Positions 48,547-61,233 are shown, numbered from the stretch's first letter. The stretch is 64,000 nucleotides of DNA from Anisakis pegreffii (GCA_035041965.1 JAPYMA010002833.1:1-64000); one strand, 5' to 3'. The notes: a model not told the origin generated them from the sequence alone. A program made the numbers and translations.

Positions 48547-51409
48547 ATGAATATCGAAGAGATTTTACCGGAGTTGTTTGGTGAGAAACGAGTGTATTAT
48601 TGTCAACGATGCTTGAATCATGGTCAAGAGGTGAAACGGAAGAACCATAAAGCAGAATGCATTTACAGATTTTGTTTGTGTGCGGATTGCCAGGCAAATT
48701 GCGTTTCCTTTAAAATTTTACAGCATTTTATCTTTTAAATTGATCAAAGCGATTCATTCAGACTCATTATTTTATTATTCGAACATGTGAGCAATGTTCA
48801 GCATTGTGTAACTGACTTACTTGTTCAATTAAACAAGATCCCATCTGACAATATTTTTTTGCTTCACTTTGTTAGCCTTAGTTCTCTTAACACGATGAAA
48901 TAAACGTCCATGTACGTGCTGCACTGTTTTCGCACAGTCGACAAAATTACTGATGCCATACAAGTTTTGAAAAAAACAAGAGCTTATTCTAGAAGACAAC
49001 TAATTTTGAGGCAATATTTCAGATGGTTGATCGTCGCCGTGAGTTGAATTCACGTTTAACCCAAATCGAAGATACACCGTCGGGCCAGTTAATTGAAAGT
49101 GATAATAATCTTGAAAGCACTTCGTCAACTTCATCTCAGTTGCAGTTGCCAGCGAATCCTGTTAAAGGAAAGGGTAACTTTCATGAAGAATTTGTGCACT
49201 TTAATGCAGTCGTCAAAAAAATAATCGCCTATGATCACGCGCATTTAAAGATGAACATTTCTTTTCAGTTACTTATTCTGATCTATCAGCTGTGATTAAA
49301 TTCACTTTTTGAACATGCTAACATCACATCTATTCACCCAGTTGATCGGGTCCTATTACTTTCGCTTCTGAATGCTCATTCTGACAAAATATTCCGTCTG
49401 TCCCTCACAAAAGTACTTTGAGAAGTTTCTTCCAGAAAGACGACCGAACTGTCAACGATGTGCTCAGCACTCCGTTCAAGCACGTTTAAAGGGTCATAAA
49501 CGATGCTGTCCTTTCCGCGATTGCCCTTGTGCCAAATGCCAGGTTGTTCAAGAACGACAAAAATTGATGGCTGATCAGGTAGTTTCAGAATCATCAAATT
49601 TGAGCCACTGCTAACGTGATCCTATGATTAATATCAGTGATTGGTTGTGGTCAGTGCTTTAGAACAATTCATTATGCATTACGTCTGCTTCGAAATTCTA
49701 AGAGAGAATTGGAATTTTGATGACAACCGTAAAGAACATTCTAAAAAACTGTACAATTCAAACTGCACAGCCTCAAACATTGTTGCAATTTTTTATTGAG
49801 GAATTCCGATGAAGCAATCAAACAATGGTGATGAGCACTTAAAATAGTTGCGAACCTATTACAACTAGTTGTTAATCCTGGTATCGAGCATGACTTCGTG
49901 ATGACAAATGCACAATTATAGTATTTTCAAAACGTTCATCTCGTTCGATAAAAAAAACACTGATCCGCGATTGGATCAAGGTCATTCGTGTCGATGTTTT
50001 TTGGATGGTTTGATCGTGCTCCCTAGCAAATTTCAGATAAAATTACGACGGCGACAGAAGAAACAGAAAAGAATGGATATCGGAAATGATTCAGATGCGA
50101 CCATACACAGCCCAGTAGGTAAGCCTAATGAATCCACTTGTTTCTAAAATCTTTTTCTGTCGTTGACACTTTACCCTATAAATAACACAGCTCATTGAAA
50201 GCAGTAGGAGTAACAGCATCGAATTGTGAAATTTTGAAGTATTATATGGTTCAAACGGGTATTGATACTTAGTTTTCACGTTACTGTTTTAATGAAAGTT
50301 CACATTGATATATATGAGCACAGCAGATGGCTGTTCATTTTGAGGAATGATTTTCATTTCAAAGGCAATTCTAACATTCTCAGCACCTCATTATGACGGT
50401 CGCGCGTCTATGAATAAGCAGCCACCATTGTTCCATCAGCTATCGTCTATCACAAAACTATAATTCGTCAGTGAGATTTATTATCGTGCAGTTGATCTCC
50501 TAATCGAATCGCATTAGCATTTCTAATCTTTGCATTGTTCGCGATTGTTTCGTTCTTATGTGAATTTCTAACACCATTGATTGCTCGCAGTGCTAGTCTC
50601 AGTGCGCTTTTTTTGCTTGCTTGCTTAATTCAGTGAAATATTATTGGTGCACATAAATCACAAATATTGGAACAATTATTTCACTTCAATATGACAAAGT
50701 TTACACAGTTTATTGATTTCACTGCATTGTTTTCTTGCACACAGGAAACTGATTCATCCCATAGAACTTCGGTGAGAAGGTGATCATCTGACGCTGATCA
50801 CTTTCTCAAATCTCAAATGGTGTTTCCGTTACCGTAATAATCCACCAGCAGTTGTGATCGTAACCAATTGTGGCTGTTGAACTGCGTTATGCAAACGTTC
50901 ATCTAATCACTGAAATTATTCGAGAACATTAAATTGAAATTCTGGAAGTCGTTGCATTAAGTTCGTAATCACAACACACAATGATTTTCGGTATTTTGGT
51001 GATTTCGGAGATTTCGAAGGATGCAAAATTCAAGCGATTAGATAATCAACGCTAGAAAAGTGCCCTTATGCTTTCATAACTCGGGACTCGCATCGAATGT
51101 TACTATCAAATTAGTCACTCTTCTTGATAAGAATAACTTTTGCAGTGTTATTAACGCTGAACAAGCCACAAAAATTGAATGCAACAAAAGTTATCGATGA
51201 TTTCAGTGGACGGATCGACCACCGTTCATATGACGAATGGTAACGGTTTGGGTAATGCACCTGGTGGTTGTTTGAAGTGCACTCAACAGGTATTTGGCTA
51301 TCAGCAACTGCTGACGTTAATCGATCCGAATGTGGTCATCGAACCAACACTTTTCTCAACGGTTCTTGCCGCTTGTCCACATATCAACAACTTCTCATCG
51401 TTAAGTTGA
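48547..51409 (+). CDS. mab-3: MAB-3-like transcription factor with two DM domains
   Basis: Five exons join in frame: 48547-48693, 49023-49173, 49436-49578, 50037-50118 and 51207-51409, encoding 241 residues. MAB-3 is a doublesex-related DNA-binding regulator of male differentiation in C. elegans. The first DM domain (about 18-49) has Cys19, Cys22, His25, His34, Cys38, Cys43, Cys45 and Cys48, the two intertwined zinc sites of the family. It continues across the splice with MVDRRRELNSRL. The second (about 104-147) has NCQRCAQHS, LKGHKRCC, CPCAKC and VVQERQKLMADQ, then the basic IKLRRRQKKQKR across the next splice. Two DM domains in one protein, and exon joins at these points, favour MAB-3 over single-domain DMRT proteins. 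The C. elegans protein is about 290 residues, so the tail is shorter here or the last exon is incomplete. Intron 1 starts with GC (CAG|GCAAAT) rather than GT. Confidence 0.9.
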
Positions 51410-54400
51410 AAAGAAATCCGTTGAAGAATCACTTCAAGGTCCCATTTCTTCCATCCATTTTACATGACGCAGTCATAATTGATGTTTCATTTGTTTTGTT
51501 TTTTCTGGATGGCTTCATTTTCACAGCTGATTGTGTTGCATCGATTCTTCTCAAACAGTCCCCTTAGTGATCGCAATTCATTTGTCTTTCCACTCCTCAT
51601 CCCACCATAGCATTCCAAAAAAATTTAATCGGCAGTTCTGAAACTTTCGTGCAGCTAACGATTGTCGAAACTTGATTTCTCAGTGATGCTTTCTTTGTAT
51701 GTACATATTGAAAAAATACGAAATGTTTTACTGAGATTTCTCGCGTACATGCTAAGTCGATAGAGGCGCACATCAAGTTGATTTTGCTTAGCTCTCAGCT
51801 GATTACCAAGAAAACAACTGTAATGTTGACGATAATAATTCTGAGAATGAATGTTCTTCCTATTGATCAACTCCTTCTGTGCTTGAAATGGGCTTGGTTC
51901 AACATCTGTACTTAAGTGATATGTATGGTTCATATAACCAAATAGTTATCGAGTATAAGTTGCCATTATTTATTATTTTTTTTTGTGAAATGGTCTCGGT
52001 TATTTTTGAAACTTTCGATATGAGCTCAAATGAATCCATGTGAACAGTTTTTCAAAACTTGATACGTTGAGAGAATTTCTGAATCGTTGACTGTTTCATA
52101 AATTTTTTCCGAGAGATGCTTCGAAAAATGCCCGCAAAAATTTCGTCAAAATTTACATTGGCTTATTCAATTGAACTGACGTAATGATGAAAATATGGAT
52201 AGTTAAGAATAATTTTGCATAAATCTTCTCTTTTTTCCATTGAACTTTTGAGATGTTTGAACATAAAATGTTTCTGTTAGAATACCAGAAACATTTCAAA
52301 GAATCATATCAGAAAAAAGGGTTTTTTCTCGAGAATTGAGAATTCATTCGCACATATCGAAAGTCTTTATCGGATGATTTTGCCATTTGATGCTCTCTCT
52401 TCAAAATGATCTCTTCCTAACAATGTAACTACTTTTTCAAAGAATTCATAATTCATATTCAAATCGTGTTCACATTATATATCCAACTCTCATTCCGTAT
52501 TCATTGTGTGTGTGTTTTTCACTGTGAACGCAAACAGAGGAAAATAATTCGCTATAAATTCCATATGATCACCACCGATATGTATCGCTCAGATTGCGTT
52601 TTCAAAATATTTCACTGCACTCATCCACATCAGTTCTGAAATTTGAGCGCAGACAACGCGGTTCGTTGCAACCACTATAACCATAGTCTGAATTTTAGCA
52701 CGATATTGAGGAAATTAGTTGTGCTGCTAGCATCATACTTCAGCTGTTTGAGCAAAATCAAGTTTGCTGATAGAAATGTTACTGTAGCAAGGGTTCCTAC
52801 CAAGCAAAAGTTTACGAAGAGTTGAGCGACATTCTGGTAAACGTTCAAGCTTGCGTGAAATGATACCATAGTTCACTAAAACTTTCGCAACAATTCCGTG
52901 ATCTTCAGTGGATGCACAGATGATAACTTTAAAATTTCATCAATTCGAGCATATCTCAGCCAAGAGAAGAGAGCAGAAAAATTTTGAAAGATTCATTCGA
53001 ACGAACCAAGAATAATTTCTCAGAGCAATCACGAAAATGAACCAATTCAGTTGTTGCATAACGACCTCATTTCACTTTCATCTCATTTCATTTCACTTCT
53101 CCTCACATTGATTGGTTACAATATTCTTCATCGAATTAGAGATGACGGACTGACTCTGCTTTAGCTGGTGGTGGTTGTTGGTATATTATAGTTTCATTCA
53201 ATGTGGCACTGCAACGATCATTTATGAGGCCAATTGAAAGCGAATGCCGAATTCATATGATTATTGCTGCTTCAACTAGCAAATAGAAAGCGCAGCCGAG
53301 TGTGCTGCGATGAGACATAGTGCAGAGGGGTGAATGCACACACACAATTCAAGACGAATGAAAATGACTGAATATAAGCAATGCAACGAATGCTTTAAAA
53401 AAATGGAGAAGCGCATTATTGTGCTTTGAGCTGACACATACACATAGACACTCTCACAAACATTCATATCCTATGTGATGTTGATACCACCAATAAAACG
53501 TACCGTATCCGAGAATAGAACGCGTATTATATGAACATTCGAGGATGACATTCGAACGTTAAATTTAATCGAATGAATTGCTTTTATGAAACGACCATTC
53601 ACATATGTGATTCCTGAATGTGTATATTTATGTATGTATGTGCGCATAGACAATCGGAAAAATTAAGTACCTCATGAGACATTCTCAAAAAAACGTTGAT
53701 GTTGACGCATTAGAAATAATCTGTCGAGAGAGCACTGCAAGTAATTCGGGACCGAAAAATGTTCCATTGGATAGGGAAGGTCAGCAGGAAAAGTGAAATC
53801 TTTGTAGATAGAAACGCTGTATCGGTTGATCAAATCTGACGCATAATTAAGGGATGATTCAGTGGAAATTCAACGATTATCACTCCTCAATCAACCATCT
53901 GTTCTGTGCCTCAGTCACGGTGCAGATAAATCCTGGGTTCTCATCATTTTCAGGATTCCTTAAACGTGGGCTATTTGGGACCTTCGTAATATTTTAGAAA
54001 TTCAAGTTCCAAAATACAGTCACAGTTGAGCCTATCGGAACAAACCCGAAGTAACGTTCTGATCATGATCGGTCAACTCATGTTGTATTCAGATCAAAAT
54101 CAACACTTTCGAATGCTAACATATAATCATAAAACAACTACCAAGTCATAGCTGTTTGAGAATATCGCACGAATTGAGACGACATTTATTTGTTTAGTTT
54201 CAGTATCACAATTTAGAATCCATCGAAAGCACCGGCGACCATTCAAAAATCAGAAATTCTCACCAGATGTATTCACAGGAATAATTATTATTGCCACAAT
54301 GCATTTATGATAATCACGCTAATAATATTCAGAAGAGTCACTTGATAAGATCAGAGAATACGAAAATATTCTGTCACTAAAACAATTCTATCGAATGCAC

Positions 54401-54946
54401 TTAAACGATGAATTGATTAATAATGCCGATTAGGAAAAACAATATTTCATCGAACAACAAATCCAACGCATTTAACATCAATCTGAAAGCAATTATCTAA
54501 GCATATTCGATTCAAAAATAAACAAACGCTATGCTTGAAATGTTTACTGTGCTAGCTCTATCCCATGTTCAGCACTGGAAAAGCCTTCAAGCAGAAGTCT
54601 CATGTAGTCATACTCCGGAACTATTATTGCGCTGCGTGAACATGCCTAAACTTTCTTTTTCACGAGGAAATTTATGATCCAGTGAATTCACTTAAATGCA
54701 TTTAGATGTTTCGATAATTTACAATCACTTAAATGTTTCGATAGAAGAAGAATTTTATACTGTCCTGTGCAAAATGCTGCACAGAATGAGCCTATACTAC
54801 ATGGGAATCCATAAATTGTTGGAACGATTTCATTGCATGGAAACAAGCATGCGAAATCAATCTATTTTAAAAAACATTGTTTCTTCATTTATTATCATTT
54901 GTAGTTGCCCTGTTCAGTGGTTTTTAATTATGTATGACTGCGGTGA
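51410..54946. other. Intergenic between converging genes
   Basis: The mab-3-like gene ends at 51,409 and the secreted cysteine-rich gene ends at 54,947 from the other side. In between I see only short frames, including 51,933-51,655 (minus, 92 codons) and 54,696-54,950 (plus, 84 codons), with no domain or splice partner. A TGTGTGTGTG run lies near 52,505. Confidence 0.4.
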
Positions 54947-56334
54947 CTAGATCTCATCGCCGATGCAAGGGTCAAGCTCCTCAGGGTCAGATACTGCCGG
55001 ACAGTGCGCGTGTGGTTCGTACGGAAGATGTACACCTCTTCGGTTGATGCACACACCGAAGCACTTATGCAGTTTACGTTTGATACTGGCCACGCAATTG
55101 TCGTCGAGTGGAATTTGATCGGGTAGTGGACAGTTGACCGTAAAGGATAGCTTAGAGGCGACACTTCGAGTTGGCGTTTGCAGATATTGCCGACAGCTGG
55201 ATGAACATTCGCTCGGATATAAGTATTGACAGCATTCATCCACTGAAATTGTCTCTCAGTCTCAGTTCATCAATAACTGTTGAAGAGCAGCTCTACAGTC
55301 CATTCGAGCGAATATATTTTGATTGTCGGAAAATATTTCTTGTTCATTGAAGGTGTGCGGTGAAGATGATGGATCGCCGTCATCAAGAAACCCCGGCCCC
55401 GACGAGTACTATCAATGATAGATACTTTCAATGATGTTTGTTTGCATTTCTTTTCAGCTGTATCCAATTCGCAGAAACCGTTTAATTCCCCACTAACATG
55501 ATTTCCCGCATCATATTCTAAAAAACTTCCTGCATATCCCACTATTTTCGTTTAGCAAAAGCTGGTGATCGAATTTTCTCAAGGTGCTATACGCCTATTG
55601 CTAGATGACTAGAAATTTTGTTTGTGCCAAAATAAACTGAAAACATCATGGATTGAGATGATCCAATGCGTTCGATTGAATTTTTGCGCCTTTGTTCAAA
55701 TTAACGCGACTCAGTAATTAGAATTTGCTCTTTTCGTCGGAAACCTTATCGTATCTGGAAATTGCTCGAAATCGTGAGAACTCAAAATAAGTAAATGAGC
55801 AGACACAAATGGCTGCTTTGAAATGAAATTGACAAAATAAAAGCGAATTCGAGTCGAAATAAAAAGCATAACCAACGTCTATAGCTGAAAATGGATTCAT
55901 TCCACAGCATTTCCTCAACACAAACAGTCATATCGTTGACTTCAATCGGTTCTCCGCAACCAAACAGCGGTTCATTAGCAATCAAGTGTGATAAGCAACA
56001 CTGTGATGCGTTCGAGCCACAACATTGCAAAGCAACTTAATTTGAGTGATTCAACACCTTCTTCAAACTATCTTCTGATCATGAGGAAAATCGTATGCCT
56101 ATTGCTAACCAAAATCATAAACATTATTCTCGGATGCTGTTCAACATAACTTGTGTGCTCAGTTCAGAAATCAGGTATGTCGATTAATAACATTACATAT
56201 TTCTGAAATTGAGTTCTCTATGCTGAAATTCACCAGAATCTCGAAATGAACTAACCGTTACTGAGAGGATTTGCATGAATCGTTGGAAAGAGCAAGTACA
56301 GAGTGATGATTATGAGGAGTGTTTTCACCAGCAT
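54947..56334 (-). CDS. Secreted cysteine-rich protein, possibly DB-module-like
   Basis: Four exons join in phase 1 throughout: 56334-56256, 56035-55877, 55529-55404 and 55242-54947, encoding 219 residues. The first exon is a classic signal peptide (MLVKTLLIIITLYLLF..IHA). The mature part has about 18 cysteines. They include QCCGSNASQCC at its start, NGFCELDTAEKKC in exon 3 and a CC-x6-C-x3-C run (ECCQYLYPSECSSSC) in exon 4, followed by KCFGVC. CC-x6/7-C-x3-C motifs occur in the nematode DB module and in RECK repeats, but the overall spacing does not let me assign either. It is likely an extracellular or cuticle-associated disulphide-rich protein. Intron 1 uses an atypical TTAAG acceptor. Confidence 0.65.
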
Positions 56335-56823
56335 TTCGCTGCTAATGTTGCTCAGAAATGAGTTTGAAATGAAAGACGAACAGCGCTCAGCAGTGAGGAA
56401 CAAACAATGTTAATCATAATTTATGGCTCTAACGAATACTCATAATAAGACGGAATAAATGAATTGATTTTTGACGTTGATATATAATGGTAGTTTAGAA
56501 GTGGTGTGTTTTTTTTGCGAATGTGATGATGGAACATATGTGAAGCGTTACTTAAATTTATGAATTATTATATGAGCTTACTTTGGATTCAAAATTGCAA
56601 TCCGAGAAGATTTTCAATCATTCAAACTACTTTCAGCCTCTGATCTATAGGTTTGATCTTGATTCGTCAAGCATTCCTTCATTAGGATAACTTCAAGAGG
56701 ATTGCTTGTGGTGAAATCGAATGCAGCATTACTTCTCGAATACATTTTATATGAGTTCGTACCAGGTGTTCACCGTAAGGATCACATTTCCTGACTCAGT
56801 TCATCCGAAATGTCTGTCTAAAT

Positions 56824-57119
56824 CAGTGGTTCTCACGTTCGGGTGCTCCATTATCCCTTTTGATGATCTGGCAGGCCATCGTTAACCCCCTTCCCCTCTC
56901 CTCCCCTCCCAGACGATGTCAGCGAATATATTAAAGAAATTGCGACTACTTCAGACTGACTTCTGTTCAGGCCTAGGCGAGTTAGAGAAATGCAGAAAAT
57001 GAGATAAAGAAGGATATCCGAGTGAAAATACACCATCAGAAAGGCACTTCATCATAACTAACAACTGCACGAAATGCAAATTTCCCGACGGGTAATTTCA
57101 TTCCTAATGAGAACCACTG
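56824..57119. mobile_element. 296-bp MITE with hAT-type terminal repeats
   Basis: Exact 12-base terminal inverted repeats, CAGTGGTTCTCA at 56,824 and its complement at 57,108-57,119, match the CAGnGGTTCTCAA consensus common to hAT elements. The interior has C-rich and A/T-rich parts and no open frame. The flanking 8-mers (GTCTAAAT and TCCTGGAC) do not match, so no intact target-site duplication is present. Confidence 0.75.
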
Positions 57120-58444
57120 TCCTGGACCGTTGCATTGCTCATTGTTGCAATCGATTATGATAGCTTATGATCATTGTTATTATGATTATTGTTTATGACA
57201 TGCTCACTCTAAACTGATTTAGATGAATTCTCATTCTTTTCAGACGTGTTGTAATCACTCTCATAGCTAATACATGTGAATATCGTTCTCTTGATGAGTT
57301 TTTCTCATTCACTTTGTCTCATTTCACTTCACAGTTCGAATCAATTTCTTATTCTGTAGCATATACTATTAACAGGATACGTTGACGAGTATTGACAATC
57401 GAAATCAACAATACAACAATCGAATATTATTGCTCAACAACGTTCGATAGTCAAATGATCAATTATAGAGTGTATTTGATAGAATGAGAATTTGACTTGG
57501 ACCGTTGAGTGAAATGAATGAGAAATTAGCAGAAGAGAACACTTTTGGTGATAACAGTCATGAGAGCGATTACAACAGCAAGGAAAAGAATGAAAACCCT
57601 GTAAAAACGAATGAAAACCCTGCTAGCCGAGTTAAAAAACACCATAACAATGACATTCTATCACAGCATAACAACTCCACGAAATAGTAATTTCCTGACA
57701 GCTTCCACTACCCCTTAACATCTCCAAATTACCTAAAATGGGGAATTTCACCCCCTATGAGAACCATTGGCTTAGTATTTCTCAACCTTCCCCGATTCCC
57801 CCGCCCAAAAATTTTAAGACATCCTCACGCCCAGCAAGCCAACTCAAGCTGCACATGAGTTTGGCTTTCTTATGTGGTTCAGGTCTCAAAATTTTCTGTG
57901 ACGATGAATTTTATGCAAACAATGGATGTTAATTCCACTGAGTGCCGATCAGTTGAAAGAAACTTGTACAAATCGTTTTGATAAGTTCGGATCATTGTAT
58001 CGCACTTCCATTATAGCTCACTTTGTTGCAGACTTATACCAAAAACGTTGAAGGTAACTCCAGACCTTCAGTCGTTCGAGATATATTCTGCTTCCTTCAT
58101 AAAAAAGCAAGATCGGATTGCTTTTGTAGGTTTCCACTGTTGGAAACAATGTCGCATTGACCCATTCATTTTTTTGTCATATAGAGTGGAACAATTTTTG
58201 ATCGATAAGAGCAGGAAGTGTTTTTGGTGTTCATTCAATGCAAACGTTGTCATAAGATTTATTCGAAATCGTAATTTTTTAAACAGCACAAATTCAATGG
58301 ATAACACAATAAATTATCAAGTCACACACTAAATTCGCCATACTGATGAGGTGTTTTTGATGAAAACTCATAAATTAGGCAAGAATCGCTAAGAATTATT
58401 CTACACGTTCAAATAGAAGACGAAGGCATAAAGCAAAAGAACAA
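57120..58444. other. Intergenic with a second, degenerate hAT-type copy
   Basis: The segment about 57,640-57,769 resembles the right part of the 56,824-57,119 MITE (CATAACAACTCCACGAAAT..TAATTTCC, then TATGAGAACCATTGG). The following AGTATTTCTCAACCTTCCCC at 57,773 resembles a left hAT end. This suggests head-to-tail or nested remnants. A 60-codon frame at 57,505-57,687 and a 94-codon frame at 58,048-58,332 are not supported as genes. Confidence 0.45.
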
Positions 58445-58517
58445 ACTTCAATGGTTTCCTCTGTATATTATAATTTTCACTTATCAAATTACCTCTGTAT
58501 TATTAGTTATCAAATTA
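58445..58517. repeat. Dispersed repeat CTCTGTATTATnn..TTATCAAATTA, copy 1
   Basis: The sequence beginning AACTTCAATGGTTTCCTCTG is repeated with small indels at 59,245-59,335. Both copies include internal reiterations of ACTTATCAAATTACCTCTGTATTATTA. Confidence 0.8.
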
Positions 58518-59244
58518 TGAAGTGAGAGCAAATTCTGCGATGAATCACTGAGGAATATCGTCACATAAAATCGGCTTTATCATCAAAATCATGACAATCT
58601 CATAGACCAATCAAATATTCTACAATTCTAAAATTGTTTCATGCATTCTCTAATATCAGCCAACACGATAATTTATATTACAAAGAGAGATTAAGAAATT
58701 TACATATCGAAGCATTCGAAACAATGCCTTCCTCTCCAACTTAAGCATTCCAAACATCGTTGATAGAGAGCCTGAAATGAGCAATTCCATCAAAACAATC
58801 TTGATTCTATGGTAATCTTCTGGAATCAGAACTGTAATTGTTGAAAACATTGTTTTTTTTGCTCGAAAAAAGCATTGTTTGGAATCTCTTTCGTGCTGAT
58901 TTCATTTTGTTCATCAAATCCAAAGAAACGTTTCCAAATCGCCGTCATTTTTTCCGTAATGATTGATGGAGGAACAAAAGAACACTAAATTTTTATTCTC
59001 AAAACATTACCCTAGTTCGTGTTGAATCGCAAACCCAATGACATTCGTGCATCCAATCCTTACAAACTGTTCGGAAACATCGACTGATCATCGTATCTAA
59101 CTGCAATCGAAAAAATTATACATCCGAATTTATTGTTATTGATAGTTAAATATCCTTCAAGAACTCATCTGAAAATCATGTGCAACAACAATAAAGCGTA
59201 CAACAACATGCCACTTATCATTTAGTTTCTAATGCACCATCTTT

Positions 59245-59335
59245 CAACTTCAACGGTTTCCTCTGTATTATATAATTTTCACTTATCAAATTCTGCGATT
59301 ACTTATCAAATTACCTCTGTATTATTACCTATCAA
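59245..59335. repeat. Dispersed repeat CTCTGTATTATnn..TTATCAAATTA, copy 2
   Basis: Second copy, beginning AACTTCAACGGTTTCCTCTG, 800 bases after the first. It has an 18-base insertion duplicating its own CTTATCAAATT motif. Confidence 0.8.
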
Positions 59336-60873
59336 AAAAAACTCAATTGAGATGAAAATGGATTGAGTTTCTTCGTATCATAAATCCAAGAAGAATTTTA
59401 TCATGCTTTCAACTAATATCGTTTAACAGCATCTGAATGCTTTCCCCATTTATGAATTTCTTCGAAGTTATGCATTTGAAAAACTCATTCTTTGTGAACT
59501 TTCACCGATACAACAAACGACTGAAGCGTTGCTGATGAAAGTGCTTGAATGACAAGAAGGTAAGTGCACTGGACAACATGTGTCCCTAGCAGATACTGGT
59601 TTTGTTCAGCAACTTCGAGATTCAACAGCACTATTACAAATCGCCAGCAGTTTTTCTCACTATGATTGATAGGTGAGCAAATGAAAAACGAAATTTTTCT
59701 GTTCGAAACAAATTTTCACGATTTTTTCCGATATTTCTCGAAAAAAAAGAGTTTTTTCGAGATCCAGTGGAATGTTCATTAATTGTCACTTCTCAAACTT
59801 GTGCATTTCATGACACTGAAATGTGATCGATTGTGCAACATAATGGGACGGATTGTAATGGTGGAAATGTCAATAAATGGGCAATGTCAATAAATCTTCT
59901 TAAACATTTTAGAGAGGATATTTTCAATTTCGTTGCGATAGATAAAAGGTTTACTGAGGTGCATCAAAAGTGAATATTCAATTTGATTGATCGATGATCT
60001 GATGAAGTGATCAGATTTAGCGACATCAAACTGCAGAATTTCTCCAAGCCACATTGGAAGTGACACGGAAATTACTTATCAAAAGTATCGAAGATCGATA
60101 AAAGTATCGAGCGATAAGACCATAATGACAAGATGAGATAGTGATAAATTGCGAACGGTTTCAGCATGCAATCACACCATCCAACTATGGACAATCACAA
60201 TCCATTCACACATTCGTACAGTGATGTTCATGACCTCGTTTAGACTTGTTCATTCTCTCAGTCCGTATTGTACACATTAATAACGCTCAGTTGCGAACAA
60301 ACAACCCAAATTAACCGAACAAATGGTACTGAACATAATTAACAATTGCTCTAATCGCTGGATTTTGATATGATGGCTGCGTTCGAAATCCGTTCATCCA
60401 GCAATTTTTTTAGCGTTTCACTCGAAAAACACTTCAAACGATTATGAGCGATCAGTGCATCAAAAGGAACCAGTTAAGGGCAACCGAATCAATCAAGTAC
60501 AACTTTTTTCTAGATTTTTTGATGGATGACAGCCGCAGGAAACAATGAACGATGCATAAACTCAACGGATATCGATGACTATGCTTGAATTCAGATGGAT
60601 TCAAATGAAATATTAATTTGGTATATTCAATATAATATTGACTGTTGGTTATGGATTATTTGTTTCTCAAAATATATCTAAGTTCTGACAGTTCAGCAAA
60701 GTAACGAGATGATCTCAGGAAAAGTCATTGGATCCGACAAGGAATAAAATAAACTGTTCGATTCTGAATAATTCCCATCGACCAAATCAGATCCGAGGAT
60801 AACTACAAATCACTGTAACGCTCCTGTGTGAAATTCAAATCATTTTAATGCTCCTGTGTGAATTTGAAATTTC
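59336..60873. other. Intergenic, no gene recognised
   Basis: No frame above 60 codons is noteworthy here. A roughly 33-base tandem duplication, AAATCA.T.TAA.GCTCCTGTGTGAA, lies at about 60,808-60,868, just beyond the stop codon of the small secreted peptide gene. Confidence 0.45.
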
Positions 60874-61233
60874 TCAAACGCCATCAAAAGGTGCTGCTTG
60901 TTCATATGGTTTGATAAGATCTTCAGCACTCATTGATGAGTGAGCTATTAGACTCATACACTGGCGAAATGTCGTATGAAGAAAGTTCCGTTTTGAATTC
61001 ATTATTATCAACTGTGGATTGATAACGGTTCCATGAGAGAAAAGAAGATATCTAATTTCCAGTCGTTCTCGAACCAGCTGAAAATCACAATAAATGATAA
61101 AATCACATACCTGACTGTAAGATCTTTGTCGTGGATACGCATAATAAGAGGACTGCTGTGGCATTGTATATGTGCTTGCAATAGTGATAGTGACAAGCAA
61201 CACGGTCAACACAACACGAAGTATCGTCAACAT
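60874..61233 (-). CDS. Small secreted peptide precursor, unknown family
   Basis: Two exons, 61233-61111 and 61011-60874, join in phase 0 through a strong GTATGTG donor and a CCACAG acceptor, giving 86 residues. The first exon encodes a clear signal peptide (MLTILRVVLTVLLVTITIAS) and a Tyr/Gln/Ser-rich segment (QQSSYYAYPRQR). The second encodes a mixed segment with one cysteine (FRQCMSLIAH) ending in PYEQAAPFDGV. There is no repeated amidated peptide with Gly-Lys-Arg, so a classical FLP or NLP neuropeptide precursor is not supported. A PRQR site could be cleaved by a furin-like protease. The gene faces the MOLO-1-like gene head to head across about 2 kb. Confidence 0.6.
   Translation of the reverse strand: MLTILRVVLTVLLVTITIASTYTMPQQSSYYAYPRQRSYSQVCDFIIYCDFQLVRERLEIRYLLFSHGTVINPQLIIMNSKRNFLHTTFRQCMSLIAHSSMSAEDLIKPYEQAAPFDGV

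Noticed and set aside
55270..55403. Continuation of the minus-strand frame past 55,404 as coding
   Set aside because: The phase-1 donor at 55,404 joins the cysteine-rich last exon. Reading through gives a tail without cysteines and a different stop.
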